A stretch of DNA of 64,000 nucleotides, from assembly GCF_017068395.1 (NCBI RefSeq), contig NZ_CP070619.1:4340001-4404000 (forward strand), read 5' to 3'. A program made the translations under genes and the position numbers. Positions 28,820-38,251 of the stretch are shown piece after piece. Positions within the stretch are counted from its first letter, which is position 1; every line of letters begins with the position of its first letter. The notes under the pieces were generated by a model. The model had not been told where the DNA came from and ran no database searches. It was given only the letters and a program-made list of their open reading frames with translations. This DNA is from Rhodococcus pseudokoreensis (lineage in GTDB: Bacteria; Actinomycetota; Actinomycetes; Mycobacteriales; Mycobacteriaceae).

Positions 28820-30373
28820 TCACGGGTGCAGGGACGCATGCATCAGATAGACGTTGTAGCTGTCCCACTCCGAGATCGTGAAATACAGATCCTCGTCCGT
28901 CGACCACGGATGGATGAAGCCGCCGTACGCCTTCGGGTAGTCGGCCGTGTCGACGAGCGTCGCCGCGTCCGACCACACACCCTGCGGGCTCGACGACTGC
29001 CGCAGGATGATCGAACCGCCGACGGGTTCGAGGTAGCTCATCTGCCACTTGTCCGAGGCCGCGTCGTAGCGCACCGACAACTCGCTCGCGACCCCGCCGA
29101 CGATGGGGGTCGCGAGGTGCTGGGACACGGGCGTCCACGTACCGTCCGACCAGTACTGGTACGACGTCGTGTTGAGTACCTGGTCGACGGGCACCCGGGC
29201 CAGGCCGATGGTGCCGATCCGCCCGTTGGGGGTACCGAACATGTACACGTAGTCGCCGTGCGGCACCATCGCGGACACCTGGAACCGGGCGCCGAAGATG
29301 TTGTCCCACTTGGCGTGCTGGTCCTTGGTCCAGGTCTGTCCGTTGTCGTCGGAGTAGGCGATGCCGCCGTAGTTCGTGTACCACATGCCGGGGACCATGC
29401 TCCAGCGCTTCACCGACATGTAGCTGAGGTACTGGCGGTCACCGATCGCGAACCCGGACGTGGGGATGGTGGTCGTCTCGAAGTTGTTGACGTGCCTGCT
29501 GTCGATGATCTCGGCGGCGTGGCATCGGCTGTCCTGGACCATGCTGTCGATGGTCATGCCGTCGGACAGGTCGGTGTCGGTGCTGTGCCCGAGAACGTTG
29601 CTGCGCCAGTCCTCGCCGAACGCACCCGGCGGTGCCCAGTCCTTGCCGAACGTGTCACCGAACGCGACCGCCACCTCGCCGGGCTTCGTCTCCCACGTGA
29701 TGCCGAGGTCGGTGCCGTCCACCTGCCAGCGTTTGTCCGTCCGGTTCTCCGAACCGCGACCCGTCAGCTGCGACACCAGGCGTACGTCGCCGACGCCCGG
29801 CTTCGCCATCGCCGCGGTGAGGGAACCACGTACGGCCGGGTTGATCTCGACCGGCGGCGCCGGCTGCGGGTCGGGCCCCGGACCGCCGGGAACGGGAATG
29901 GGGATGGTCTCGGGCCGTGGATCGATCGAGATCTTCGGGATGGTCAGCGCACTCGAGCCGGACGAGCCCGCAGAACCGGACGAGCCCGACGACCCTGCCG
30001 AACCCGAAGAACCAGGGCCGGTTTCCGGTTCGTCGACTTCGTCGGTGAGGTCGGGGCACGGGTCCGCGCACGGGTCGGCGGGAAGGTCCTGGGCGACGCG
30101 GGTCTGATCGACGCGCGGTCCGGGAACGGGGACGGGCACGAAGTCGGGGTACGGGATCGGGATGCTCACGGTCGGCGGGATCGAGGGCAGCAGTGGCCCG
30201 CCCGGGCTCGGCGGCTCCTTCGCCGGGTTGAATCCGGTCTCGCCGCAGGCGTTCACCGGGAGCCACGGCAGGGTTTCGGCTGCTGCCGGGGCGGCGGTGA
30301 AGCCGATCGTCGCGGCCACGACGGCGGCAACGCACAGGGGCACTCCGGACACAGACCAGGACTTGTCGACCAC
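28820..30373 (-). CDS. Secreted DUF4185-type protein
   Basis: This 517-residue protein has a signal peptide ending near APAAAE and a proline-rich region. A Gly/Ser/Ala linker (repeats of GSSGSAG) leads to a C-terminal domain with sialidase-like bladed repeats (DDNGQTWTKD, GMWYTNYGGIAYS). The domain resembles DUF4185, found in secreted actinobacterial proteins that may act on cell-envelope glycans. Start GTG 30373 has GGAGGGG six bases before it, while an upstream ATG has none. The function is not established. Confidence 0.78.
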   Translation of the reverse strand: MVDKSWSVSGVPLCVAAVVAATIGFTAAPAAAETLPWLPVNACGETGFNPAKEPPSPGGPLLPSIPPTVSIPIPYPDFVPVPVPGPRVDQTRVAQDLPADPCADPCPDLTDEVDEPETGPGSSGSAGSSGSSGSAGSSGSSALTIPKISIDPRPETIPIPVPGGPGPDPQPAPPVEINPAVRGSLTAAMAKPGVGDVRLVSQLTGRGSENRTDKRWQVDGTDLGITWETKPGEVAVAFGDTFGKDWAPPGAFGEDWRSNVLGHSTDTDLSDGMTIDSMVQDSRCHAAEIIDSRHVNNFETTTIPTSGFAIGDRQYLSYMSVKRWSMVPGMWYTNYGGIAYSDDNGQTWTKDQHAKWDNIFGARFQVSAMVPHGDYVYMFGTPNGRIGTIGLARVPVDQVLNTTSYQYWSDGTWTPVSQHLATPIVGGVASELSVRYDAASDKWQMSYLEPVGGSIILRQSSSPQGVWSDAATLVDTADYPKAYGGFIHPWSTDEDLYFTISEWDSYNVYLMHASLHP

Positions 30374-30575
30374 GGGACCCCTCCACATCGGTGGTCGGAG
30401 TGATGGTGGACCGACCTGCACGCGCGGGTCGAAGATAACACCGGCGGACGGCACCCGCGGCGCACGCGCCCGGCCCGTCCGGTCGCGGTCCGGTCACAGT
30501 GCGGTCTCACCGTTGCAGCGGAATTCGCGGTCATTCGGTGGAACCGGATGCGGTCGCGCTGCGTCCAACCCTCAT

Positions 30576-30977
30576 ATGGATCCTCTCGAGTATTCGTTCG
30601 GAACCGGTGCCGACGCCCCGGTGACGTGGACGTCGTTCGCCGATCTCGACCTCGGACCGCCCGGCGGCGTCGACGCGGTGCGCCTGGACTTCGACGGCGA
30701 CGGACTCCTCGACGACGCGATGTGGGACTCGGACGGCGACGGGGTGGCCGATCGTTCGGTCCTCGACTACGACGCCGAGGATGAGGCCCGCTACTTCACC
30801 GATCCTTCCGGCGACGGGACGTGGAATGCCGAGCCACCGGTGATCGCGGCGGTGCACACGTGGCGCCCCGATCCGGTGGGCGGCACCGCCGGGACCATTG
30901 ACGCCGACGCCGAAGCCGGGCAAGGTGGGTTGGGAAATCAAACTTACCGAGGGTTCGACGAGGAGAACACACGATGA
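30576..30977 (+). CDS. Small acidic DxDxDG-repeat protein (DUF6802-like)
   Basis: The 133-residue protein has two calcium-loop-like motifs, DFDGDGLLDD and DSDGDGVADR, followed by YDAEDEARYF. Such loops resemble EF-hand or thrombospondin type 3 calcium sites. No signal peptide is seen. The start ATG 30576 is chosen because the conserved-looking sequence begins there; the upstream open frame is antisense to the DUF4185 gene. Its stop overlaps the thioesterase start (ATGA), which implies co-translation. The role is unknown. The 202 bases before it form the divergent promoter region with the DUF4185 gene. Confidence 0.7.
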   Translation: MDPLEYSFGTGADAPVTWTSFADLDLGPPGGVDAVRLDFDGDGLLDDAMWDSDGDGVADRSVLDYDAEDEARYFTDPSGDGTWNAEPPVIAAVHTWRPDPVGGTAGTIDADAEAGQGGLGNQTYRGFDEENTR

Positions 30978-31384
30978 CCGATCTGACCCGCGAGGCGGCG
31001 AGCGCCTTCGTCGTCGCTGCCGGACTGGAACTCGACGAGGTGTCGGGGACGAAGGTGGTCGGCCACATCGACCTCTCCGCCGACCACCACACACCGTGGG
31101 GAGTCGTGCACGGCGGCGTCTACACGACGGCGATCGAATCGGCCGCCAGCATCGGCGCGAGCACGGCCGTCGCCGACCGCGGTCAGTTCGCGGTGGGCGT
31201 GCACAACGGCACCGACTTCCTGCGGGCCCGCACCGACGGACGGGTCGACGTGGTCGCGGTACCCATCCAGCAGGGCCGCGTGCAGCAATTGTGGTCGGTG
31301 GTGATCACGGCAGCCGACACCGGCAAGGAGGTGGCGCGCGGTCAGGTCCGCCTGCAGAATGTGCCGATGCCGGGGTCGGAATAG
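30974..31384 (+). CDS. PaaI-family hotdog thioesterase
   Basis: The 136-residue single hotdog domain has the family motif HTPWGVVHGGVYTTAIES, with the HGG loop and the catalytic acidic residue on the central helix. These enzymes hydrolyse acyl- or aryl-CoA thioesters. The substrate is unknown. It is coupled to the calcium-loop protein upstream and is convergent with an MFS gene eight bases away. Confidence 0.85.
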   Translation: MTDLTREAASAFVVAAGLELDEVSGTKVVGHIDLSADHHTPWGVVHGGVYTTAIESAASIGASTAVADRGQFAVGVHNGTDFLRARTDGRVDVVAVPIQQGRVQQLWSVVITAADTGKEVARGQVRLQNVPMPGSE

Positions 31385-31392
31385 CCCGGTTC

Positions 31393-32691
31393 TCAGGCAG
31401 GTTCGCGCCGGGTGTTGAACAGGACGCCGACCAGTCCGAGTCCGTAGATCGCCCCGCCCGCCAGCACCAGTTCGAGTGATCGGCCGTCGGGGGCGATCAC
31501 GAGGGACGCGGCGGCGATCGACCCGATGAACGCCACGTTGAACACGGTGTCCTGAAGCGCGAACACCTGTCCCCTGCGGTCGTCCTCGATCTCGATCTGC
31601 ATCGCTGCGTCGCCGCTGAGTTTGATGGACTGCCCGGCGAATCCGAGCAGCAGCGCACCGCACAGCAGCGACACCTGCGTCAGGGTCGCGACGAGCGTGC
31701 ACTGCACGACGAGGGCGAGGATCAGGCCGCCGACGATGGTGCGGGACCGTCCGATGCGCGGAATGAGGAACGGTGTCGAGATCGCGGCCAGCAGCATGCC
31801 CGCGGCGGTGGCGCCGAGGGCGACACCGAAACCGGCGAGGCCGCCCGGCAGCGCGCTGACGGTGGCGGTGTCACGCAACACCAGAACCATGATCAACGTG
31901 TTGATCCCGAACACGATCCGGTGCGTGCCGATCCCGATCATCGCGGTCGTGACGCCCGGCGAATGCCACACGGCGAGCGCCCCGTTGCGCAGTCCGGCGG
32001 CGACGGCGCGGACCGCCCCGTATTCGGGTTTCTCGTCGGCGTGCGGACCCAGAAGCCGATGGTGGAAGCGCGACGCCGCGAACGCGGCCACCGCGGAACC
32101 GCAGGCGGCGGCCGCCACGGCGATTCCGGAGCCGCGGTCACCGGCGCCGACGAACGAGATGATGGCGACGGACGTCGCGGCCCCCAGCGCGGCGACGACG
32201 GAACCGGTGGTGGCGAGCACCGAATTGGTGGCCACGAGCCAAGACCGGTGCACCACGCGCGGCAGCGCCGCCGAGACTCCCGCGAGAACGAACCGGCTCA
32301 CACCGATGGCGGCGAGGGCGAGCACGAGGAGCGCGGACTCACCGGTCCCGGTCTCCAGCAGCGCGGCGGTCACCAGAATCAGCAGTCCGCGCAGCACATT
32401 CGCCCACAGCAGCACGCTGCGGCGGTCCCAGCGATCCAGGAGTGCGCCCGCGTACGGTCCGATCACCGAGTACGGGAGCAGCAGCACCGCGAAACCGGCG
32501 GCGATCGCGATGGGATCCGTCTCCCGCTCGGGGTTGAACAGAATCGCGCCGCCGAGTGCGGCCTGGAACATGCCGTCGCCGAACTGGCTGGCGAATCGCA
32601 CGGTGGCGAGACGGGCCAGCCCGGGCGACCGCCGGAGGGTGTATGCCGTTCTGCGCCACGCCTCGCGCCGGTCCCCGAGCTGTTTCGCCAT
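31393..32691 (-). CDS. MFS transporter
   Basis: The 432-residue membrane protein has about 12 predicted helices and the MFS motif A-like loop LLDRWDRRSVLLW after helix 2. It resembles drug or metabolite exporters of the enterobactin-exporter/MDR type. The substrate cannot be read from sequence. It lies ten bases from the frameshifted epimerase gene on the same strand and may share its promoter. Confidence 0.82.
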   Translation of the reverse strand: MAKQLGDRREAWRRTAYTLRRSPGLARLATVRFASQFGDGMFQAALGGAILFNPERETDPIAIAAGFAVLLLPYSVIGPYAGALLDRWDRRSVLLWANVLRGLLILVTAALLETGTGESALLVLALAAIGVSRFVLAGVSAALPRVVHRSWLVATNSVLATTGSVVAALGAATSVAIISFVGAGDRGSGIAVAAAACGSAVAAFAASRFHHRLLGPHADEKPEYGAVRAVAAGLRNGALAVWHSPGVTTAMIGIGTHRIVFGINTLIMVLVLRDTATVSALPGGLAGFGVALGATAAGMLLAAISTPFLIPRIGRSRTIVGGLILALVVQCTLVATLTQVSLLCGALLLGFAGQSIKLSGDAAMQIEIEDDRRGQVFALQDTVFNVAFIGSIAAASLVIAPDGRSLELVLAGGAIYGLGLVGVLFNTRREPA

Positions 32692-32701
32692 TCACAGGAC
32701 C

Positions 32702-33642
32702 CTATCCGGCGGCCGCGACCGACCTGTCCTGCCACCACTGGACGGTCTCCTCGGCGGCCCGGTCGAGTGGCGTCGGGGCCAGTCCGAGCCGGGCCTCGCT
32801 CTCGGACGAGTCCATCACGAACGGCTCCTCGAACTGGTAGAGCATCTCCGCGAGTTCGCGGCTCCCCTGGTGGACGAGCCCGGCGCCGCGGATCACCCAG
32901 CCGGGCAGGGTGCCCACCTTCGGGACGGGAACCCCGGCGGCCTTCGCGTAGGCCTCGACCATCTGCCGCTGGGTGACGGCAGGCGCGGTCGGTGCGTGCA
33001 GCACCGAGTTCCACAGCGTGGGTCGTGGGCGGCGGCGATCATCGCGGCCGCGAAGTCGTTGATGTACGTGAACGAGTGGGGCAGGTCGGCGGAACCGAGG
33101 ACGCGCATCGTCTTGCCCGCGAGGACGACGGGCACCATGCGCTCGCCGGCGTGCGCGTTCAGCACCTGCGGTCCGAAGAAATCGGACGCGACGACGCTCA
33201 CGGTGGGCGTCGAGGACTCGGCGCGGGCCTTCAGCAACCGGGTCCGGATGCCGCGCTTGCCGGAGTCCGCCGACCGCGGCGTGTGCTCGGTCATCGGCTG
33301 CCGGGAGGCGTCGTAGGAGTAGAGGCTCTCGGGGAACACGACGACCGCGCCGACGTGTCCGGCGGCGGCGAGGACGGTCTGCTCGGCGGCGGGGAGTTCG
33401 CGCTCCCACGCGTCGGCGTTGTAGGCGGCGTGGATGCAGTGGTAGACGGCGGTCGCTCCGTCGAACGCGTCACGCAGCGCGGCGGCGTCGGAGACGTCGA
33501 CCTTCCGCCGCTCGATCAGGGGATGCTGCGGGCCGCTGCCCGAGCGGGTGAGGACCCGCACCCGTCGGCCCTGTTCCGCGAGCTGCCGGGCGACGGTCCA
33601 GCCGACGGGTCCTGCTCCGGTGACGATCTCGAGGTTCGACAT
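32702..33642 (-). pseudogene. NAD-dependent epimerase gene with an internal frameshift
   Basis: The first part (from ATG 33642, with GGGAGCAGAA upstream) reads MSNLEIVTGAGPVGWTVARQ and continues as an extended SDR to about AAAHDP. The reading frame then changes near 33018-33030. The rest of the homologous sequence (LWNSVLHAPTAPAVTQRQ to the stop at 32702) lies in the next frame. Adding one base near CGACCCACGCTG would restore one protein of about 313 residues. This is either a real inactivating deletion or a sequencing error. The promoter and operators upstream are intact. Confidence 0.8.
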
Positions 33643-33678
33643 TTCTGCTCCCGCTGGGTGAGTCGATTTCGGTGATTG

Positions 33679-33766
33679 GAGAGCACTGCTCTCGGTGTCA
33701 TTTCGAGAATGCGCCCTCCCGACGGAGATGTCAAGAGCAGTGCTCTCGTTTGTTGACACTGCTCTC
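33679..33766. promoter_or_regulatory. TetR operator array with divergent promoters
   Basis: Two palindromes, GAGAGCA-c-TGCTCTC (33679-33693) and AGAGCA-g-TGCTCT (33734-33746), and a half site CTGCTCTC (33759-33766) lie between the epimerase and TetR genes. A TTGACA -35 box for the TetR gene starts at 33753. Another TTGACA on the minus strand (33734-33729), with CATTCT 17 bases on, serves the epimerase. Operators touch or overlap both promoters. Confidence 0.8.
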
Positions 33767-33787
33767 TAAAATTGCGACGCTGAACCC

Positions 33788-34483
33788 ATGCCGGTAACAC
33801 CACGAGAGCGCGCCCGCGAGCAGACGTTGCAGGACATCACGAGAATCGGACGCGAACAGCTGGCCGCGGTCGGGGGTGCGGCCCTGTCGCTGCGGGCCGT
33901 CGCGCGGGACCTCGGCGTGGTGTCGTCCGCCGTCTACCGGTACGTCAGCAGCCGCGACGAACTGCTGACGCTGCTCGTCGTCGACGCATACAACGAACTC
34001 GGCGACGCCGCGGAGGCGGCCGTGGCGTCTGCGGCCGAACCTCGGGATCAGTTTCTGGCGCTCGGACGTGCGGTGCGCGAGTGGGCGCTGCGCGAGCCCG
34101 CCCGCTACGGACTGCTGTTCGGCAGCCCGGTTCCCGGCTACCACGCGCCCGGGGAGCAGACCACGACTCCGGGAACGCGGGTGATCAACGCCCTCGTCGG
34201 GATCTTCGACAACGCATTCCGGGCGGGCAAGCTCGAGGCGGACGCGGCGGCGCCCATCGACGACCGCCTCGCCGCCGACCTCGAACGCGTCCGCGCCGAA
34301 CTCGGCCTCACCACACCCGACCACCTGCTCGTCCGCGGAGTGCTGGTGTGGTCGGCACTGTTCGGGGCCGTGAACTTCGAGGTGTTCGGGCAATACGGCG
34401 CCGACACGTTCACCGCACCGGGCGCATTGTTCGAGCATCACCTCGCCGTCCTGGCCGAGACGGCGGGGCTGCCCGCGGCGTAA
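33788..34483 (+). CDS. TetR-family regulator
   Basis: The 231-residue repressor-like protein has an N-terminal TetR HTH (LSLRAVARDLGVVSSAVYRYV, residues 35-55, in two parts around the turn) and a C-terminal domain of the WHG type (VLVWSALFGAVNFEVFG). It is divergent from the frameshifted epimerase and MFS genes and very likely binds the palindromes at 33679-33766, giving autorepression. Confidence 0.88.
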   Translation: MPVTPRERAREQTLQDITRIGREQLAAVGGAALSLRAVARDLGVVSSAVYRYVSSRDELLTLLVVDAYNELGDAAEAAVASAAEPRDQFLALGRAVREWALREPARYGLLFGSPVPGYHAPGEQTTTPGTRVINALVGIFDNAFRAGKLEADAAAPIDDRLAADLERVRAELGLTTPDHLLVRGVLVWSALFGAVNFEVFGQYGADTFTAPGALFEHHLAVLAETAGLPAA

Positions 34484-34550
34484 AGCGGCGAACCGGACGC
34501 AGGTCGCGTCCTCCGTCACATCGCGTTCGTCGCGGTGGGATGATGTTCAG

Positions 34551-35156
34551 GTGGCGCACGCAGAAGAACCCGAAGATCGAACGGCGTCGACGGAACCGGT
34601 GGTCCGGCCCGGCAGCCTGTTGGTCTCGTCCACAGATCTCGTCGAACCCGCTTTCCGTCGCACCGTGATCTATGTGATCGAGCACAACGAGGCCGGAAGT
34701 CTCGGTGTGGTCATCAACCGTCCCAGCGAAACCGCCGTCCACGACGTGCTGCCACAGTGGGCGCCGCTCACCGCGCGCCCGTCCGCGCTGTACGTCGGCG
34801 GTCCCGTCAAACGTGACGCCGCACTGTGCCTGGCGACGCTGCGCACCGGCGCGCAGGCCGACGGCGTCCCCGGCCTGCGCCGGGTGCACGGCCGCGTCGT
34901 GATGGTCGATCTCGACTCCGACCCCGAGGTCGTCGCCCCGCTGGTGGAGGGCATCCGGATCTTCGCCGGCTACTCGGGATGGACGTACGGTCAGCTCGAC
35001 TCCGAACTGCAGCGCGACGACTGGATCGTCATCTCGGCGCTCGCATCGGACGTCGTCGCCCCCGCCCGTGTCGACGTGTGGGCGCAGGTGCTGCGCAGGC
35101 AGCCGCTCCCCCTCGCCCTGCTCGCGACCCACCCGATCGACGTCGAGCGCAACTGA
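34551..35156 (+). CDS. YqgE/AlgH-family protein
   Basis: The 201-residue DUF179 protein has the typical start GSLLVSSTDLVEPAFRRTV and the core SLGVVINRPS. The family is widespread; its biochemical role is uncertain. Start is GTG 34551. A short inverted repeat CGTCCC/GGGACG (35175-35196) after the gene may be a weak terminator. Confidence 0.9.
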   Translation: MAHAEEPEDRTASTEPVVRPGSLLVSSTDLVEPAFRRTVIYVIEHNEAGSLGVVINRPSETAVHDVLPQWAPLTARPSALYVGGPVKRDAALCLATLRTGAQADGVPGLRRVHGRVVMVDLDSDPEVVAPLVEGIRIFAGYSGWTYGQLDSELQRDDWIVISALASDVVAPARVDVWAQVLRRQPLPLALLATHPIDVERN

Positions 35157-35244
35157 GCCGACACACCCCGCGCACGTCCCTGGGCTGTCGGGGACGGGTG
35201 GTATCAACAGAGGTGGGGAACGAGAAGTGAGGAGGACAGCACAC

Positions 35245-35421
35245 GTGATCGACACCTGTCACGGAACATTGATCGTGCACACGCTCTACGGAGCCGAATG
35301 CACCGACGAGTCGTGCGTCGAGTTGTCCGAGGTCCGGCACGCACTGATCATCGACTGCGACGAATTCGGTGACTGCGCGTGTTCGGCGGTGTTCGCCGAG
35401 CAGCTGCGTCACGCCTCCTGA
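35245..35421 (+). CDS. Small cysteine-rich protein
   Basis: The 58-residue protein contains six cysteines (near residues 5, 19, 24, 38, 43 and 45) and no signal peptide. GGAGGA lies eight bases before GTG 35245. The paired cysteines suggest metal binding, but no family is recognised. Its last 13 bases overlap the convergent Mut7-C gene. Confidence 0.6.
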   Translation: MIDTCHGTLIVHTLYGAECTDESCVELSEVRHALIIDCDEFGDCACSAVFAEQLRHAS

Positions 35422-36191
35422 GAATCCACCTCGAGCGACACCCCGACCTCCGACAGTCGCCGGCTCAGCTTCGGGAGATGACTGCCCGGCCAGTACAATT
35501 GCGCACAGTCCCGGCACCGGCTGAACTCGTATTCGTTGCGCGCGACCCCCGGCGGCGCCTCGGCGAGCGCGTCGTCGCGGGCAATCGGCGCGAGTAGCCC
35601 ATTGCATCGCGCGCACCGCGTGAACGGCGTGATCCGCGACCGAAGGTCGAAGCGGTCCAACACTTCCCGCAGCTGCCGGCGTGGGTCGGTTTCGTGCAGG
35701 AACGCGCCGTGGGTGACCGCCGACCTCTTGAGCAGTCCCGTGTCCCGGGTCAGGACGATGCGATGCTCGGCGAGGGAGATGTCCACCAGTTCCGCGTCGT
35801 CGAAGTCGTTGCGGTAGCGGGTGTCGAAGCCGAGCAGGCGGAGGTAGCGGGCGAGGCGGCCGAGGTGCACGTCGAGCACGAATGTCGGGTCCCGCAACGG
35901 CCGCGGGCGCAGTTTCGTCACCCCGGTCAGATCGAAACACTCGAACACGGGGTACACGGCGACGCGTTCGCCGCCGCGCAGGAGGTGCGCGAAATCGACG
36001 GACACCTCGTCGACGAGGATCAGATCCACCTCGGTGTGCGGGACGCCCAGCGCTTCGATGCGGTCCTTCACCGACGGGGTGCCGTCGAATCGGTGCTCGA
36101 AGGTGCGCTTGCGCTGCACCGGCGGCAGAAAGTCGTTCAGCTCCTCGTAGAAGCGGAACTCGCAGTGGCGAAGCGGTTCGGGCATCGGCAT
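35409..36191 (-). CDS. Mut7-C RNase-domain protein with N-terminal ubiquitin-like domain
   Basis: The 260-residue protein has a MoaD/ubiquitin-like N-terminal domain (about residues 10-90, Mut7-C ubiquitin). A Mut7-C PIN-like RNase domain (about 100-250) follows, with FVLDVHLGRLARYLRLLGFD, LTRDTGLL and a four-cysteine zinc ribbon (CARC and CRDC). PIN-like acidic residues (the Asp of VLDVHLG and of LTRDTG) are present. The target RNA is unknown. The stop lies inside the end of the small cysteine-rich gene on the other strand. Confidence 0.85.
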   Translation of the reverse strand: MPMPEPLRHCEFRFYEELNDFLPPVQRKRTFEHRFDGTPSVKDRIEALGVPHTEVDLILVDEVSVDFAHLLRGGERVAVYPVFECFDLTGVTKLRPRPLRDPTFVLDVHLGRLARYLRLLGFDTRYRNDFDDAELVDISLAEHRIVLTRDTGLLKRSAVTHGAFLHETDPRRQLREVLDRFDLRSRITPFTRCARCNGLLAPIARDDALAEAPPGVARNEYEFSRCRDCAQLYWPGSHLPKLSRRLSEVGVSLEVDSQEA

Positions 36192-36200
36192 TTCACGTCC

Positions 36201-37505
36201 TCAGGCCACAGTACTGGCCTCCTCTGCCCGGTCCCCACCCTTCGTGCGGACGCCCAGCACGGCGACGACGCCGCACAGGACGGCTCCGATGATCGCGAGT
36301 TCGAGGACGGCCACGTGCATGCCCTGGACGGTGATGGCGATGCCCGCGCAGATGGACGGCACCGCGAGACCGACGTAGCCGACGGTGAAGAACGCGGCGA
36401 GCGTCCCGCCCTGGGCGTCGGGGGCGTGCTCGGCGGCCGCGGCGCCCACCGCGCGCATCGCACCGGCGAACGAGAGTCCGTGTCCCACACCGACGACGAC
36501 GGTGACGGCGCCCAGAAGGGCGAGGGACGGCGCGAAGTCGACGACGAGCAATCCGACCATGCCGACGCCCACGGCGCCGATGCCCAGGGTTCGGCAGAGC
36601 ACGGTTCCGAGTCGGTTGGCGACGAGTTGCGCGGACACCGAGCACACCATGACCAGCGCGGCGGCACCGCCGGCGACCACCAGGTTGTTCACGTCGAGCA
36701 GGTCGATGATCCACGTCGGGACCACCGACTGGAACAGGCCGACGGCGCCCCACGCCAGTGCCACTCCGAGGGAGGACAGCCAGAACACCCGGCGCAGGGG
36801 TGCGGGGACGTGCGGCACCTGGAACAACTGGGTGGGGCGTGACGTACCGCCGGTGGGTGCGGGGAGCAGCAGCACCATGATCAGCGCGGGCAGGAGCGCC
36901 AGCGCGAACAGCACGTACGGCAGGACAAGGGCGTGCGGAAGGTACTGCGCGACGGCGCCGCCGAAGAGCGGGCCGAGCGCCGCACCGAGGGCGGTGGTGA
37001 GGGTGGCGGCGAGACCGGCGCGGCGGAGGTTCCGGGCGGGTTCGTGCTCGATCAGGGCGGCGGAACCGGCGGCCGAGCAGGCGCCGACGGCGATGCCCTG
37101 GGAGATCCGGCCGAGGAACAGCCAGACGGTCGAGTCGGCGAAGGCGAGGAGCACGGCGCCCAGGAGGCTGAAGAAGATCGCGGCCAGCAACACGAAGCGG
37201 CGTCCGAGCGCGTCCGACAGCGGGCCGAAGAACAGCAGCGACGGAAGCAGGCCGGCGACGTAGACGGCGAAGATCAGCGTCTGGACCAGCGGGGTGAACC
37301 CGAATTCGTGGCGGTAGAGCGAGTACAGCGCCGTGGGCATGTTGGAGCCGAGGAGCAGGACGACGAGGAGATAGTTCAGGCCGTGGAAGTGGCGGCCGGT
37401 GGGGCGGGCGGTGGCGGTCGGGAGGGCGTCGGCGGGAGCGGTTGACGTGGACGTGTGGGGTCGCCTCCTCGGGCTGTCCGGATGCGTGAAGCTGTACAAA
37501 TACAT
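36201..37505 (-). CDS. MFS transporter
   Basis: The 434-residue protein has an N-terminal hydrophilic stretch of about 45 residues and 12 predicted helices. The motif-A loop FFGPLSDALGRRFVLL follows helix 2. It is typical of drug:H+ antiporter-like exporters. It lies divergent from a GntR regulator with only 68 bases between them, containing overlapping palindromes CTACGTAG and GTTTAAAC (37514-37528), so the regulator probably controls it. Confidence 0.85.
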   Translation of the reverse strand: MYLYSFTHPDSPRRRPHTSTSTAPADALPTATARPTGRHFHGLNYLLVVLLLGSNMPTALYSLYRHEFGFTPLVQTLIFAVYVAGLLPSLLFFGPLSDALGRRFVLLAAIFFSLLGAVLLAFADSTVWLFLGRISQGIAVGACSAAGSAALIEHEPARNLRRAGLAATLTTALGAALGPLFGGAVAQYLPHALVLPYVLFALALLPALIMVLLLPAPTGGTSRPTQLFQVPHVPAPLRRVFWLSSLGVALAWGAVGLFQSVVPTWIIDLLDVNNLVVAGGAAALVMVCSVSAQLVANRLGTVLCRTLGIGAVGVGMVGLLVVDFAPSLALLGAVTVVVGVGHGLSFAGAMRAVGAAAAEHAPDAQGGTLAAFFTVGYVGLAVPSICAGIAITVQGMHVAVLELAIIGAVLCGVVAVLGVRTKGGDRAEEASTVA

Positions 37506-37573
37506 GGGACGTCCTACGTAGTTTAAACGGGCCGGTCGGGACGAGCGAGCCGGCGAGGTGTGAGGATGAGTAC

Positions 37574-38251
37574 ATGACGGTGGTTCGGCGCGAGTCCGCG
37601 TATCAGCAGTCCCTGGACTGGATGCGCGGCAGGATCGCCGAGGGCGACTGGACGGTGGGCGAGCGCATCCCCACCGAACCCGAGCTGATGACGCTGCTCG
37701 GAGTCGGTCGCAACACCGTGCGCGAGGCCATCAAGACCCTGACGTCCACGGGCATCCTCGAGATCCGGCGGGGGTCGGGGACGTTCGTTCGGGCGCGCAC
37801 CGACATCGGCGGGCTGCTCGGGCGGCAGGTCGCAGTCGCGAAGATGCTGAACGTCTTCGAGGTCCGGCGAGCTCTCGAGACGGAGGCCGTCCGGCTGGCG
37901 TGCGAGCGCCGCACCGACGACGATCTGCGGTCGCTGTCCGCGCTACTCGACGAACGGCAGCGCACGGCCGACGAGGCGTCCCGATTCGCGGACGCCGACC
38001 TCGCGTTCCACCTCGGCGTCGTGGAGGCCGCGCACAATCCGGTGCTGTCCGACCTCTTCGCCGGGATCCTCGAACCCACCCGCGCCACATACGACTTCAC
38101 CGAGGGCGTCCACCCGCCGTCGCTGACCACCGACGACCACCATGCCGTCGTCGACGCGATCGCCGCCCGCGACGAGGACGCCGCCGTCCGCGCCGCCCTC
38201 GGCTACCTCGACCGCGTGCTCGAAGCGGTGCACCAGGCCTCCCGCCCGTGA
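37574..38251 (+). CDS. GntR/FadR-family regulator (FCD domain)
   Basis: The 225-residue protein has a winged HTH (ERIPTEPELMTLLGVGRNTVREAI, about residues 30-55; recognition part VGRNTVREAI) and an all-helical FCD ligand domain. The conserved metal-binding Asp and His residues are recognisable in FADADLAFHLGVVEAAHN. The ligand is probably a small carboxylate. It is divergent from the MFS gene. Its stop codon is inside the hairpin at 38245-38290. Confidence 0.88.
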   Translation: MTVVRRESAYQQSLDWMRGRIAEGDWTVGERIPTEPELMTLLGVGRNTVREAIKTLTSTGILEIRRGSGTFVRARTDIGGLLGRQVAVAKMLNVFEVRRALETEAVRLACERRTDDDLRSLSALLDERQRTADEASRFADADLAFHLGVVEAAHNPVLSDLFAGILEPTRATYDFTEGVHPPSLTTDDHHAVVDAIAARDEDAAVRAALGYLDRVLEAVHQASRP

